Of a stretch of 64,000 bases of DNA, positions 16,930-25,814 are shown piece after piece. The notes under the pieces were generated by a model. It was given only the letters and a program-made list of their open reading frames with translations, was not told the origin of the DNA and did no database searches. The DNA is from Exiguobacterium acetylicum (lineage in GTDB: Bacteria > Bacillota > Bacilli > Exiguobacteriales > Exiguobacteriaceae), in the NCBI RefSeq assembly GCF_019890935.1, contig NZ_CP082333.1:1080001-1144000 (forward strand), read 5' to 3'. Position 1 is the first letter of the stretch. Each line of letters opens with the position of its first letter. A program made the position numbers and the translations under genes.

Positions 16930-19461
16930 ATGGAAGCAGTACACAACACTCCGATGATGAAACAATACTTCTCGATCAAGGCGGACTATCCGGATGCCTT
17001 CTTGTTTTATCGGCTCGGAGATTTTTACGAATTATTCTTTGAGGATGCCAAAAAGGTCGCCCATGAGCTGGAGTTGACGCTGACGGCGAAAAACGGCAAG
17101 AACGCGGAACATCCGATTCCGATGTGCGGCGTGCCCCATCACGCAGCGAACGGCTACATCGAACAGTTGATCGAGCGTGGTTATAAAGTGGCACTTTGCG
17201 ATCAAGTCGAGGATCCGAAGTTGACGAAAGGACTCGTCAAACGCGAAGTCATCCAAGTCATCACGCCGGGAACGTTGATGTCTGCCTTGACGGAAAAAGA
17301 GAATCGGTACTTAGTCGCGGTCGTCGAACAGGACGGTCGCTTTGGGATTGCTCGCGGAGATGTCTCGACCGGTGAGAGTGCCTTGACTAGCGTTGCGACA
17401 CTCGACGGTGTGGTCAAGGAACTGAGCATCATCCTGCCACGGGAAATCATCGTCACGACAGAAGAACATGAGACAGCACTCGCACACTTACGGATTCCAC
17501 TGACGCGTAGTTCACGGCGCGAGACGCATCCGCACGGCGACCGTGCGATTGATACAGCCCAAGCGGAAGCCTTTGCGGTCCTCTATGCCTACATGCACGA
17601 TACACAAAAACGAGCGTTGACACATCTACAACCGGCTGTCGTCTATGAAGCGAGCGACTTCATGCAACTCGAGCCGAATACTGTCAAGAACCTCGAGCTC
17701 GTTCGCTCGGCACGGACAGGAGATAAAAAAGGTTCGTTGCTTGGTCTGCTTGACGTGACAGGTACAGCGATGGGCGGACGGATGCTGAAACGCTGGTTAG
17801 AAAAACCGTTGTTATCGGAACGTGTCATCACGGAACGGCTCGACGCCGTCGAGGAATTGTTGCAACACTATTTCGAGCGTCAACAACTAAAAGATACGTT
17901 ACGCGAAGTCTATGATCTCGAGCGACTCGTCGCGAAAGTCGGGTATGGAACAGCGTCTGCGCGCGACCTCGTTCAATTGAAGTCGACGTTGCGATTGATT
18001 CCCCGCATTCAATCAGCGCTTGAAGAGATGATGAGTGAACGTCTCGGTCAACTCAGTCTTGGACTTGATCCGCACGATGAGTTGAGCGATCTACTCGATC
18101 GTGCGTTCGTTGAAGCCCCACCGATCTCAACGAAAGAGGGCGGAATGATTAAGGCTGGTTATTCAGCAGACCTCGACGAGTTACTCGTCGCTTCAAAAGA
18201 CGGCAAGACATGGCTTGCGACACTTGAAGCCAGTGAACGGGCAGCAACCGGTATCAAGACGTTGAAGATCGGCTACAACCGCGTCTTCGGTTATTACATC
18301 GAGGTCTCACGTGCGAATGCCAAGCTGTTGCCGGAAGGACGGTATGAACGGAAGCAGACACTTGCCAATGCCGAACGTTATATCACACCGGAACTGAAGG
18401 AAAAAGAAGCGTTGATCCTTGGTGCGGAAGAGAAGAGTGTCACACTCGAGTACGATCTCTTCTGCGGGGTGCGCGATGAAGTCAAAGGACACATCGAAAG
18501 CTTACAACGGGTCAGTCGCCGGATCGCGGAACTCGACGTCCTCGTCGCACTGGCTGAGATTGCTGAGACGCATGACTACGTCCGACCAATCACGACGACA
18601 GGACGAACGGTTGATATTCAGCAAGGACGTCATCCGGTCATCGAGACAGTCTTACCGCGCGGTGAATATGTCGCGAACGGGATCACCTTAAACGAAGGAC
18701 GCGAGATGCTCTTGATCACTGGACCGAACATGTCCGGTAAATCGACCTATATGCGACAATTCGCTTTGATTGCTCTATTGCACCAAATCGGCTCGTTCGT
18801 ACCAGCTGCTCAAGCGGAACTGCCGATTTTCGATCAAATCTTCACCCGGATCGGGGCGGCAGACGACCTCGTCAGTGGACAGTCGACATTCATGGTCGAG
18901 ATGGTCGAGACACAAGAAGCGTTGACGCGTGCAACGGACCGGTCGTTGATCCTGCTAGATGAAATCGGTCGCGGGACCTCGACGTACGACGGGATGGCAC
19001 TCGCACAAGCGATCGTTGAACACATTGCCCGGCATGTCGGAGCGAAGACGCTATTTTCGACCCATTATCATGAATTGACGGTGCTCGAAGAATCGATTGA
19101 TCGATTAGCGAATGTTCATGTCCGTGCCGTTGAACAAGATGGGCGTGTCGTCTTCTTGCATGAAGTACGCGACGGAAAAGCCGATCAATCGTACGGAATC
19201 CATGTCGCGCGGTTAGCTGATTTACCGGACAGCTTGATTGAGCGGGCGCAAGTCCTCTTGTCTGAGTTCGAGCAGGCTGAGCCTGTTCCGGTCGCAGCAC
19301 CTGTCAAAGCTCCTGTTCAGGAGGAGCCGGTTGATCAACTCAGTCTGTTCTCAGAAGCGGATCCGCTACGCGAGACGATGGCGAGTCTTGATTTGATCAA
19401 CATGACGCCACTCGAGGCATTGAATACGCTGTACCGTCTACAAGCCGAAGCAAGAAAGTGA
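16930..19461 (+). CDS. mutS: DNA mismatch repair protein MutS
   Basis: MutS recognises mispairs and recruits MutL. The 843-residue protein has the mispair-binding motif [15 protein letters not shown] near residues 26-40, the Walker [10 protein letters not shown] at about 598-606, [14 protein letters not shown] at about 673-686, and FSTHYHEL. The C-terminal tail holds [14 protein letters not shown], which resembles a beta-clamp binding motif (QLSLF). The length is normal. The ATG follows GAGGTGGAAGA. It lies 10 bp before mutL, so both are cotranscribed. Confidence 0.98.
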   Translation: MEAVHNTPMMKQYFSIKADYPDAFLFYRLGDFYELFFEDAKKVAHELELTLTAKNGKNAEHPIPMCGVPHHAANGYIEQLIERGYKVALCDQVEDPKLTKGLVKREVIQVITPGTLMSALTEKENRYLVAVVEQDGRFGIARGDVSTGESALTSVATLDGVVKELSIILPREIIVTTEEHETALAHLRIPLTRSSRRETHPHGDRAIDTAQAEAFAVLYAYMHDTQKRALTHLQPAVVYEASDFMQLEPNTVKNLELVRSARTGDKKGSLLGLLDVTGTAMGGRMLKRWLEKPLLSERVITERLDAVEELLQHYFERQQLKDTLREVYDLERLVAKVGYGTASARDLVQLKSTLRLIPRIQSALEEMMSERLGQLSLGLDPHDELSDLLDRAFVEAPPISTKEGGMIKAGYSADLDELLVASKDGKTWLATLEASERAATGIKTLKIGYNRVFGYYIEVSRANAKLLPEGRYERKQTLANAERYITPELKEKEALILGAEEKSVTLEYDLFCGVRDEVKGHIESLQRVSRRIAELDVLVALAEIAETHDYVRPITTTGRTVDIQQGRHPVIETVLPRGEYVANGITLNEGREMLLITGPNMSGKSTYMRQFALIALLHQIGSFVPAAQAELPIFDQIFTRIGAADDLVSGQSTFMVEMVETQEALTRATDRSLILLDEIGRGTSTYDGMALAQAIVEHIARHVGAKTLFSTHYHELTVLEESIDRLANVHVRAVEQDGRVVFLHEVRDGKADQSYGIHVARLADLPDSLIERAQVLLSEFEQAEPVPVAAPVKAPVQEEPVDQLSLFSEADPLRETMASLDLINMTPLEALNTLYRLQAEARK

Positions 19462-19471
19462 GGAGAATGCA

Positions 19472-21304
19472 GTGGGAATCATTCGTGAATTATCCGATAG
19501 TTTAGCGAACCGGATCGCGGCGGGAGAAGTCGTCGAACGACCAGCATCGGTCGTCAAGGAACTGGTCGAGAACGCACTTGATGCCGGTGCGACCCAAATC
19601 GATGTCGAACTCGAAGAAGCCGGGATGAAACGGATGACGATCCGCGACAACGGACACGGGTTTTACCCGGATGACGCTGAACTGGCTTTCGTCCGTCACG
19701 CGACGAGTAAGATTAAGGATGAGCATGACTTGTTCCGAATCAAGACACTTGGTTTTCGCGGAGAGGCACTTGCCTCGATCGCGTCCGTCAGTAAAGTGAC
19801 ATTGAAGACGAAACGTGAGGACGCGGAAGGAATTCAAGTGACGCTTGAGTACGGGACGGTCGTTGAACGGACACCAGCAGCAATGAACCGGGGAACGGAA
19901 TTGACGGTCGAGCATCTCTTCTTCAATACACCGGCACGGCTGAAGTATTTGAAGACGACGCATACAGAACTTGCGGCGATCACAGACGTGCTGAACCGAA
20001 TGGCGTTCGCTCATCCAGACGTCAAGCTTCGGGCTACCCATGAAGGGAAGACATTGATCCAGACGAACGGATCAGGAGACGTCCGGCAAGCACTGGCAAG
20101 TGTCTACGGTCATCAAACGATCCAAGGAACGTTGGTCGCCAAGGGCGCGAATGCCGATTATCAATTGACGTGTCATCTCGTCAAACCGGAAGTGACCCGT
20201 GCCTCGAAGAATTACATCACGTTGATTCTCAATGGACGTTCGGTCAAAAACTTCGCTCTGACGCAAGCGGTCTTGAACGGTTACCATACGCTCTTACCGA
20301 TCGGGCGGTATCCGATTGCGGTCATCGAGGTGACGATGGATCCACTCCTGATCGACGTCAACGTCCATCCGGCGAAACGGGAAGTCCGTCTTTCAAAAGA
20401 GATGGAGCTGTGCCAGTTGATCCAGGAGACGATCAAGATGACGCTCAGCCGAGAGACGCTGATTCCGAAAGTGACGCCACCGAAACCAAAAAAAGATCCG
20501 AGTAGCCAGGAAAAACTCGATTTTTCTTATGTCGCTGAACCGGTCGAAGAAACGTCATCGCGAGCGGTCTGGAATTATCCGATTCCGAAAAAGCCGCAAG
20601 AAGACGATCGACCACCTGTCGAGAAATCATTACCTTTTAGCAACGAGGATGATCTATTCGAGCCCATCGAGCCGGTCAAGCAGGAGTTTACTGAACCGAT
20701 TGAGGAACCAGTCGCGCGTCCGCGCTTTCCGCATCTCGACGTCATCGGTCAACTCCATTCGTCTTATATCGTCTGTGCCGGGGAAGACGGGATGTATATG
20801 ATTGATCAACATGCAGCACAGGAACGAATCAAATACGAGACGTATAAGGTCATGTTCGGTCGACCACCGGAACAACGACAGCAATTGCTCTTACCGTATA
20901 CGTTTGAAATCTCGTCGGATGACATGAAACGGATGGAGGAAGTCCTTCCGTTGTTAAAAGACGTCGGTATCGAGTTCGAAGCATTTGGTCCACAAAGCTT
21001 CATCGTCCGAGAAGTTCCGACGTGGTTCCCGTCCCATCGACAGGAAGAGACGATTCAGGAATTACTCGATGAAGCCTTGATGAAGCGAAAAATCGATCTC
21101 GAGACGTATCGGGAAGATGCCGCCATCATGATGGCATGTAAAAAATCCATCAAGGCAAATCATCCGTTGAACGATGAGATGATGCGCCGGTTGATTGACG
21201 ATCTAGCGAAAACGGAAATGCCGTTCACGTGTCCACACGGACGTCCGGTCATCATCGAATGGACGACGTATGAACTTGAGAAGTTATTCAAACGGGTCAT
21301 GTGA
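19472..21304 (+). CDS. mutL: DNA mismatch repair endonuclease MutL
   Basis: The 610-residue MutL has the N-terminal GHKL ATPase motifs VKELVENALDAGAT, IRDNGHGF and TLGFRGEAL, a proline and acidic-rich linker (about 330-420), and a C-terminal endonuclease domain. The nicking motif DQHA-x2-E-x4-E is intact (DQHAAQERIKYE), with ACKKSIKANHPL and CPHGRP, so it should be an active nickase, as usual where MutH is absent. The start is GTG at 19472 after GTGAGGAGAATGCA. A palindromic element follows the stop by 44 bp. Confidence 0.98.
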   Translation: MGIIRELSDSLANRIAAGEVVERPASVVKELVENALDAGATQIDVELEEAGMKRMTIRDNGHGFYPDDAELAFVRHATSKIKDEHDLFRIKTLGFRGEALASIASVSKVTLKTKREDAEGIQVTLEYGTVVERTPAAMNRGTELTVEHLFFNTPARLKYLKTTHTELAAITDVLNRMAFAHPDVKLRATHEGKTLIQTNGSGDVRQALASVYGHQTIQGTLVAKGANADYQLTCHLVKPEVTRASKNYITLILNGRSVKNFALTQAVLNGYHTLLPIGRYPIAVIEVTMDPLLIDVNVHPAKREVRLSKEMELCQLIQETIKMTLSRETLIPKVTPPKPKKDPSSQEKLDFSYVAEPVEETSSRAVWNYPIPKKPQEDDRPPVEKSLPFSNEDDLFEPIEPVKQEFTEPIEEPVARPRFPHLDVIGQLHSSYIVCAGEDGMYMIDQHAAQERIKYETYKVMFGRPPEQRQQLLLPYTFEISSDDMKRMEEVLPLLKDVGIEFEAFGPQSFIVREVPTWFPSHRQEETIQELLDEALMKRKIDLETYREDAAIMMACKKSIKANHPLNDEMMRRLIDDLAKTEMPFTCPHGRPVIIEWTTYELEKLFKRVM

Positions 21305-21348
21305 TGAAGAAGAGGAGACGATTCCACTAAGGAGTCATCTTTCAGATT

Positions 21349-21560
21349 AAAAAGGGAGCTGACTCAAAACTTAAAAGTCAGTTTCTGCAAAGAATGACGT
21401 GTCACACGCAACTCCTACAGGAAAAAGCGCATTTATGCGCTGTCAGAGACAAACAAGACCCGCTTTCCTGCTTGAATGAAGCAGGAAAACTGGCTTGTGT
21501 CTCGCCTGAGGAAAGGGCGTGAACAGACGCGTCATTCTTTTTTGGAGTCAGCCCCTTTTT
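21349..21560 (+). repeat. Palindromic multi-branched repeat, copy 1
   Basis: This 212-bp element is nested inverted repeats. The outer arms are 21349-21369 and 21541-21560 (core GCTGACTC/GAGTCAGC). The second arms are 21389-21402 and 21527-21540 (AAAGAATGACG...). Inside are a hairpin AGCGCA-TTTA-TGCGCT at 21426-21441 and a 10-bp hairpin TTTCCTGCTT/AAGCAGGAAA at 21464-21488, flanked by GAGACAAACAAG and CTTGTGTCTC. The fold is cloverleaf-like. The right end carries T tracts, so it may also terminate mutL transcripts. A second copy lies at 46578-46822. The rest of the gap 21305-21742 holds no gene of size; see the 8-codon candidate in the findings. Confidence 0.85.
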
Positions 21561-21742
21561 GTTCGTCTCGAATCATTTATTGTACTGATACACGACTGAC
21601 TGGTTTTTGTTTGTGCTAATACAAAAAAAGGTGAGGATATTCATGAGAACGGTTACTTCAGTTGATTAACTAGATTTCATTGATTGTTGAAGGAAAGAGG
21701 CGGATAATAAGACCCGAAACTGTTAACAAGGGGACCTTTATC

Positions 21743-22132
21743 ATGCTTTCACGCGTTATGCGTATCATTCAAATTATTGCTCAAATTGCACTTATTTTTT
21801 GTTTTTCACTCAGTGGGGACTGGGTGAGCGAAACTTTCCAGTTACCGTTACCCGGTAATATCATCGGCTTGATTCTGCTGTACGTGACGTTAAAAAGTCG
21901 ACTGCTTCCTCTCGTCGCTGTTGAACGGGGCGGAACCTTTCTACTGTTCGTCATGCCGTTATTCTTCGTTCCAGCACTGTCCGGAATCATGGATTATACG
22001 GCATTCCTTCGAACATCTGGTCTTCAAGTCGTGTTGATCGTCGTCGTCAGCAGCCTGCTGACGTTAGTCGGATCAGCGTATATCGTCGATCGCTTGGCAC
22101 ACCGGAAAGAGGCGGTGACCCCACATGAGTGA
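21743..22132 (+). CDS. cidA: CidA/LrgA family holin-like protein
   Basis: The 129-residue protein has four predicted membrane helices and the family pattern LPLPGNIIGLILLYVTL and ERGGTFLLFVMPLFFVPALSGIMDY. CidA/LrgA proteins act with CidB/LrgB in cell-death, holin-like or pyruvate-transport roles. The ATG at 21743 follows AAGGGGACC; the 21-residue upstream in-frame extension is charged and was rejected. The coding frame overlaps cidB by eight bases. No LytTR or LysR regulator is adjacent, so CidA versus LrgA cannot be decided. Confidence 0.85.
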   Translation: MLSRVMRIIQIIAQIALIFCFSLSGDWVSETFQLPLPGNIIGLILLYVTLKSRLLPLVAVERGGTFLLFVMPLFFVPALSGIMDYTAFLRTSGLQVVLIVVVSSLLTLVGSAYIVDRLAHRKEAVTPHE

Positions 22133-22808
22133 GACACTGTTCTGGATCATCCTGACCGTTCTATTATTCAGTGGTGCAATGTTTCTTTACCAACGTCATC
22201 CCCGTGTCTGGACGTTACCGATCCTGACGGTGACCGCTGTCCTGATCGTAATTCTCGTCTATAGCGGCGTCTCACATGCAGAATACATGCAAGGGGGACA
22301 ATACTTGTCGAAGATGCTCGGTCCAGCGATCACGGCGTTTGCGATTCCACTTTACCGCGTCCGGCATCACGTCCGCCGTTTCTTACCGGAAATCGGACTT
22401 GGTGTGTTGCTTGGAACCTGTATTGCAATGAGTTCAGATCTGTTACTCGGTCTGTTGCTTCATCTCGAGCGGACGACGAACCTTGCCTTGTTACCGAAAT
22501 CGGTCACGTTACCCGTTGCCTTAGCGATCTCACAAAAAGCGGGCGGGACGACGACGCTGACGGCAGCCTTCGTTTTATTGACCGGATTGACAGGATCCAT
22601 CGTCGGACCAAAATTAATGACGGGCTTGAAGATTCGGCATTTCGTCAGCCGTGGAGTAGGCTTAGCATCGATTGCCCACGTCATGGGTGCGACAAAATCG
22701 ATGAGTCTTGACCAACGCGAAGGGGCGGTCGGTCTGTTGACGATGGTCTTGACGGCCGTCTGTGCCAGCGTCATCGCACCGTTTTTAATCACATGGTTAT
22801 ATGGCTAA
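22125..22808 (+). CDS. cidB: CidB/LrgB family membrane protein
   Basis: The 227-residue partner of the CidA homologue has about six membrane helices and the LrgB-type motifs TTNLALLPKSVTLPVALAIS and RGVGLASIAHVMGATK. It begins inside the 3' end of cidA, so the pair is translated together. A terminator overlaps its stop codon. Confidence 0.88.
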   Translation: MSETLFWIILTVLLFSGAMFLYQRHPRVWTLPILTVTAVLIVILVYSGVSHAEYMQGGQYLSKMLGPAITAFAIPLYRVRHHVRRFLPEIGLGVLLGTCIAMSSDLLLGLLLHLERTTNLALLPKSVTLPVALAISQKAGGTTTLTAAFVLLTGLTGSIVGPKLMTGLKIRHFVSRGVGLASIAHVMGATKSMSLDQREGAVGLLTMVLTAVCASVIAPFLITWLYG

Positions 22809-22838
22809 ACACTCTGTTTTTTCAACGGAGTGTTTTTT
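22808..22838 (+). terminator. Terminator of cidAB
   Basis: A 9-bp stem AACACTCTG/CGGAGTGTT with one G-U pair and a T run starts at the last base of the cidB stop codon. Confidence 0.85.
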
Positions 22839-22909
22839 TGTAACCGATTGAAACTTGTCGACTACTTTTGCAGTATAGTACAACAGAAAACAGGGTGGAG
22901 GAGAAGAAG

Positions 22910-23434
22910 ATGATCATTTGGATTAACGGTACGTTTGGCGTCGGAAAGACGACAGCAGCAAAAGGATTACAAAAGCGTTGGAGCAGATCATACATTTTTG
23001 ACCCGGAAGAGACAGGCTATTTCTTACGGGCACAACTGCCGGAAAACAAGGACGATTTTCAGGATGAGCCGTTGTGGCGCACGTTTAATCGACAGCTCCT
23101 CGAACAGCTCGATACGGAAGATGCGCGAATCATCGTGCCGATGACCTTGACGAATCCAGCGTACTTTCAGGAAATCATCGGGATGTTACGAGCGAACGGT
23201 CATGACGTCCGTCATATCGCCCTGATGGCGAAGGAGACGACTGTCAAACGCCGCCTGATCAGCCGCTTTGAGCGTCCAAACTCGTGGGGAGGTCAACAAG
23301 CGGAACAACGACTACGGCAATTATCCGATCCGCTGTTCAGTCAACAGATCGAGACGGATGATCTGACGAAAAGGCAAGTCATTGATGCGATTGCTCTCGT
23401 GACCGGGATTGGACTCTCGCCTGCCCGATCGTAA
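22910..23434 (+). CDS. TmrB-like P-loop ATPase
   Basis: The 174-residue protein begins MIIWINGTFGVGKTT with a Walker A at residues 7-15, followed by FDPEETGYFLR, DDFQDEPLWRTFN, IIVPMTLTNPAYFQEIIG and RRLISRFERPNSWGGQQ. This order matches B. subtilis TmrB, an ATP-binding membrane-associated protein giving tunicamycin resistance. Resistance here is inference. The ATG at 22910 follows GGTGGAGGAGAAGA; the 14-residue upstream extension has no site. It stands alone after a terminator. Confidence 0.83.
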   Translation: MIIWINGTFGVGKTTAAKGLQKRWSRSYIFDPEETGYFLRAQLPENKDDFQDEPLWRTFNRQLLEQLDTEDARIIVPMTLTNPAYFQEIIGMLRANGHDVRHIALMAKETTVKRRLISRFERPNSWGGQQAEQRLRQLSDPLFSQQIETDDLTKRQVIDAIALVTGIGLSPARS

Positions 23435-23495
23435 AGGATTCAAGAGGGATGTTTCCGGGAATCATTAGATGATAATAGATGAGGAGGAAACGATC

Positions 23496-23555
23496 TTGAA
23501 CGAAGGGCAACTTATTGCTAGGAGGATTTATGAACATGAAACACTGGATGACTGA
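23496..23555 (+). CDS. Possible 19-codon leader peptide
   Basis: A TTG at 23496 follows GAGGAGG at 8-nt spacing and opens a 19-codon frame (NEGQLIARRIYEHETLDD after the start) ending at 23555. It covers the ribosome site and start of the histidine kinase gene, so it could couple or gate its translation. This is only a candidate; the strong ribosome site with no longer frame is the reason for listing it. Confidence 0.3.
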   Translation: MNEGQLIARRIYEHETLDD

Positions 23556-25575
23556 GAAATTGGGCAGACAGTTGATGGCGATTTTTTATAGTGTCTTTGC
23601 ACTAAGTGTCATCACATCGGTTGCCAGTTATTTATACGTGGATAATGCAGACGGTCGGACGAAGGAGCAAGTACTTGACCAGTTACAAAAGACACAATGG
23701 TTCTGGTTCTTGAACTTGATGATTTTTTTATTTTGTCTATTGTTCATCGTCCGTCCCTTAATTCATCGGGTGACGTCACAACTCCGCGAATTGAACGTCA
23801 AGAGTCGTCGCCTTGCAGAAGGCAAGTCGATTTCGCTCGAACATGATGTCGACAGCCATAATGAAGTCGGTCAATTGACGGCATCGTTTTACCAGATGGC
23901 ACGGTCGATCTCATCACAACATGCGGAATTGTCAACAAAGAATCAAGAAATGGAACACAATCAGGAAGTATTGAAGCAAAAACAGAATGAGCTTGAGCGT
24001 GCTCTTGAAGTGACGCGGACGAATGAACTCCATTTGCAGGATCGGAATGAACTGATCGAAACGCTTGCTTCAAAGGAGAGTTTATTCGATTACTCGTCTG
24101 TCATCAGTACGATCGTTCGGTTGACGAAGACAGAGTTCGGGGCATTGTTATTGATCAAGAATAATGAAATCGCGCAAGTCGTTCCAAAAGAAATGACAGA
24201 AGAACAACAAGAGAGTTTAAAGACGGAGTCGTTACTACTAAAGCGAGTCATGATTTCAAAGGAAACCGCACATTCCTCAAAAAAGGTTGCGAACGACGAT
24301 CTGATCAAGTATCCGTATCACGTCTATGAAGGTGTTATTCCGATCATGGATCCGGCAAAAGAAGAATTGATTGCCTGTCTTTATCTAGCACGGTTTGACG
24401 CACCATTCAACCAACAGGATTTAGCGGAACTGGAATCGTTCTCAAAACAGATTGCGATCTCATTGATGCGAATGTCACTCTACGAACAGATGGAATACGA
24501 ACGAAAAGAGACGGCACAACTGCTGAATTCCGTTCGGGAAGCGATTCTCTACATCAAACACGAAGAGAAGACGATCTTAGGAAATCAGGCGTTATTCGAT
24601 ATCTTCCAGTCGTTACAAGTCGAAGAAGACAACGATTCGATGACCTTCCTCGAAGTCCGACCGGAAACGATGTTCGAGCAGATGGATCAGAAGGAAGCGT
24701 TTGAAGCATACTTTGAAGAAGTCTTATCGGGTGAGATTCCGGAGGGCATGTTCTCCTTGTCGATCGACCAAGGGGAATATTTCATTCAAGTCTATGCCGA
24801 AGCCATTGCGCACGGAGGACATTCAAAAGGAACGATTCTCGTCTTCCGTGACGTCACGGCTGAGACAGAAGTCGACCGCGTGAAGTCGGAACTCGTCTCA
24901 ACGGTCTCGCATGAACTTCGAACACCGCTCTCTTCGATTTATGGCTTTACGGAGCTCATGTTGAAACGGGATTTGGATCCCGAGCGAAATAAGCGATACT
25001 TGCAGACGATCCACGATGAATCGAAGCGTCTGACCGATCTCGTCAGCGACTTCTTGAACGTTCAGCGGATGGAGTCAGGAAAACAAGAGTATGACAAACA
25101 AATCTTTGACCTGAAAGAAATCGTCAAGGAACAAATTCAGTTTTATCAAGCAGCGACGGAGCAACACAGTCTGCAGCTTGATTTGAATGATGAACAGGAC
25201 TTCATGGTCGAGGCAGATGCGAACAGCATGAAACAGTTACTCGGTAATCTCTTGAATAACGCGGTGAAGTACTCACCGGACGGCGGGGATGTCGTCGTGA
25301 CGATGACCCACCAGCATAATCAAATCGAACTCAGCGTTCGCGATTTCGGGATCGGGATTCCGAGTCACTCGATGCCGCATCTATTCAGTAAGTTTTACCG
25401 GGTCGACAACTCAGACAGCCGAAAGATTGGCGGGACGGGTCTGGGATTATCGATCTGTAAGGAAATCGTTCGCGCACATGATGGCAATATCGAAGTCGAA
25501 TCGATCCTTGGAGAAGGAACGGTCTTCCGGGTCAAGTTGCCGAGTGCGACAGACGCGTTACTCGAAGCAGAATGA
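23530..25575 (+). CDS. Membrane sensor histidine kinase (HAMP-GAF-PAS-HisKA)
   Basis: A hybrid-free sensor kinase of about 681 residues. In order it has two membrane helices (about 15-35 and 57-78), a HAMP domain, a coiled coil with many Gln and Glu residues (about 125-180), a GAF-like domain (about 185-320), a PAS-like domain (about 335-460), HisKA with the phospho-His in STVSHELRTPLSS, and HATPase_c with NLLNNAVKYS, DFGIGIP and GGTGLGLSI. No response regulator is adjacent, so it is an orphan kinase. The start may be ATG 23530 or 23536; AGGAGG lies 4 or 10 nt before them. A terminator follows. Confidence 0.9.
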   Translation: MNMKHWMTEKLGRQLMAIFYSVFALSVITSVASYLYVDNADGRTKEQVLDQLQKTQWFWFLNLMIFLFCLLFIVRPLIHRVTSQLRELNVKSRRLAEGKSISLEHDVDSHNEVGQLTASFYQMARSISSQHAELSTKNQEMEHNQEVLKQKQNELERALEVTRTNELHLQDRNELIETLASKESLFDYSSVISTIVRLTKTEFGALLLIKNNEIAQVVPKEMTEEQQESLKTESLLLKRVMISKETAHSSKKVANDDLIKYPYHVYEGVIPIMDPAKEELIACLYLARFDAPFNQQDLAELESFSKQIAISLMRMSLYEQMEYERKETAQLLNSVREAILYIKHEEKTILGNQALFDIFQSLQVEEDNDSMTFLEVRPETMFEQMDQKEAFEAYFEEVLSGEIPEGMFSLSIDQGEYFIQVYAEAIAHGGHSKGTILVFRDVTAETEVDRVKSELVSTVSHELRTPLSSIYGFTELMLKRDLDPERNKRYLQTIHDESKRLTDLVSDFLNVQRMESGKQEYDKQIFDLKEIVKEQIQFYQAATEQHSLQLDLNDEQDFMVEADANSMKQLLGNLLNNAVKYSPDGGDVVVTMTHQHNQIELSVRDFGIGIPSHSMPHLFSKFYRVDNSDSRKIGGTGLGLSICKEIVRAHDGNIEVESILGEGTVFRVKLPSATDALLEAE

Positions 25576-25584
25576 AGAGACGAA

Positions 25585-25616
25585 GAAGAGGTGATATCAT
25601 GCGCCTCTTCTTTTTT
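25585..25616 (+). terminator. Terminator of histidine kinase gene
   Basis: GAAGAGG and CCTCTTC arms with a 12-nt loop and six T residues, 10 bp after the stop codon. Confidence 0.85.
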
Positions 25617-25753
25617 GTCGTGCCTCGTGTGAGATTCGTCCAAATTCCTGCGATTGGCTAAAACGAGTAAGATGCAGACATTTGAACGATAAATCGAACA
25701 GATTGATGACAGAACGAATGAAACAGTTGAAAAAATCGTAAATTGTGCAGGGA

Positions 25754-25783
25754 TTGCGAACGTTTCTGAACTCTCGCTATAGT
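25754..25783 (+). promoter_or_regulatory. Probable nrdDG promoter
   Basis: TTGCGA at 25754-25759 and TATAGT at 25778-25783 are 18 bp apart, 32 bp before the nrdD start. No clear NrdR or FNR box was seen. Confidence 0.55.
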
Positions 25784-25814
25784 GATTACAAAAAACGTGG
25801 GAGGAAAAAGAATC

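Noticed and set aside
21349-21560. Palindromic repeat as an insertion sequence or MITE
   Set aside because: It has inverted ends, but there is no transposase, no clear target-site duplication, and the internal stems show compensated change, which fits structure better than simple transposon ends. A MITE origin is not excluded.
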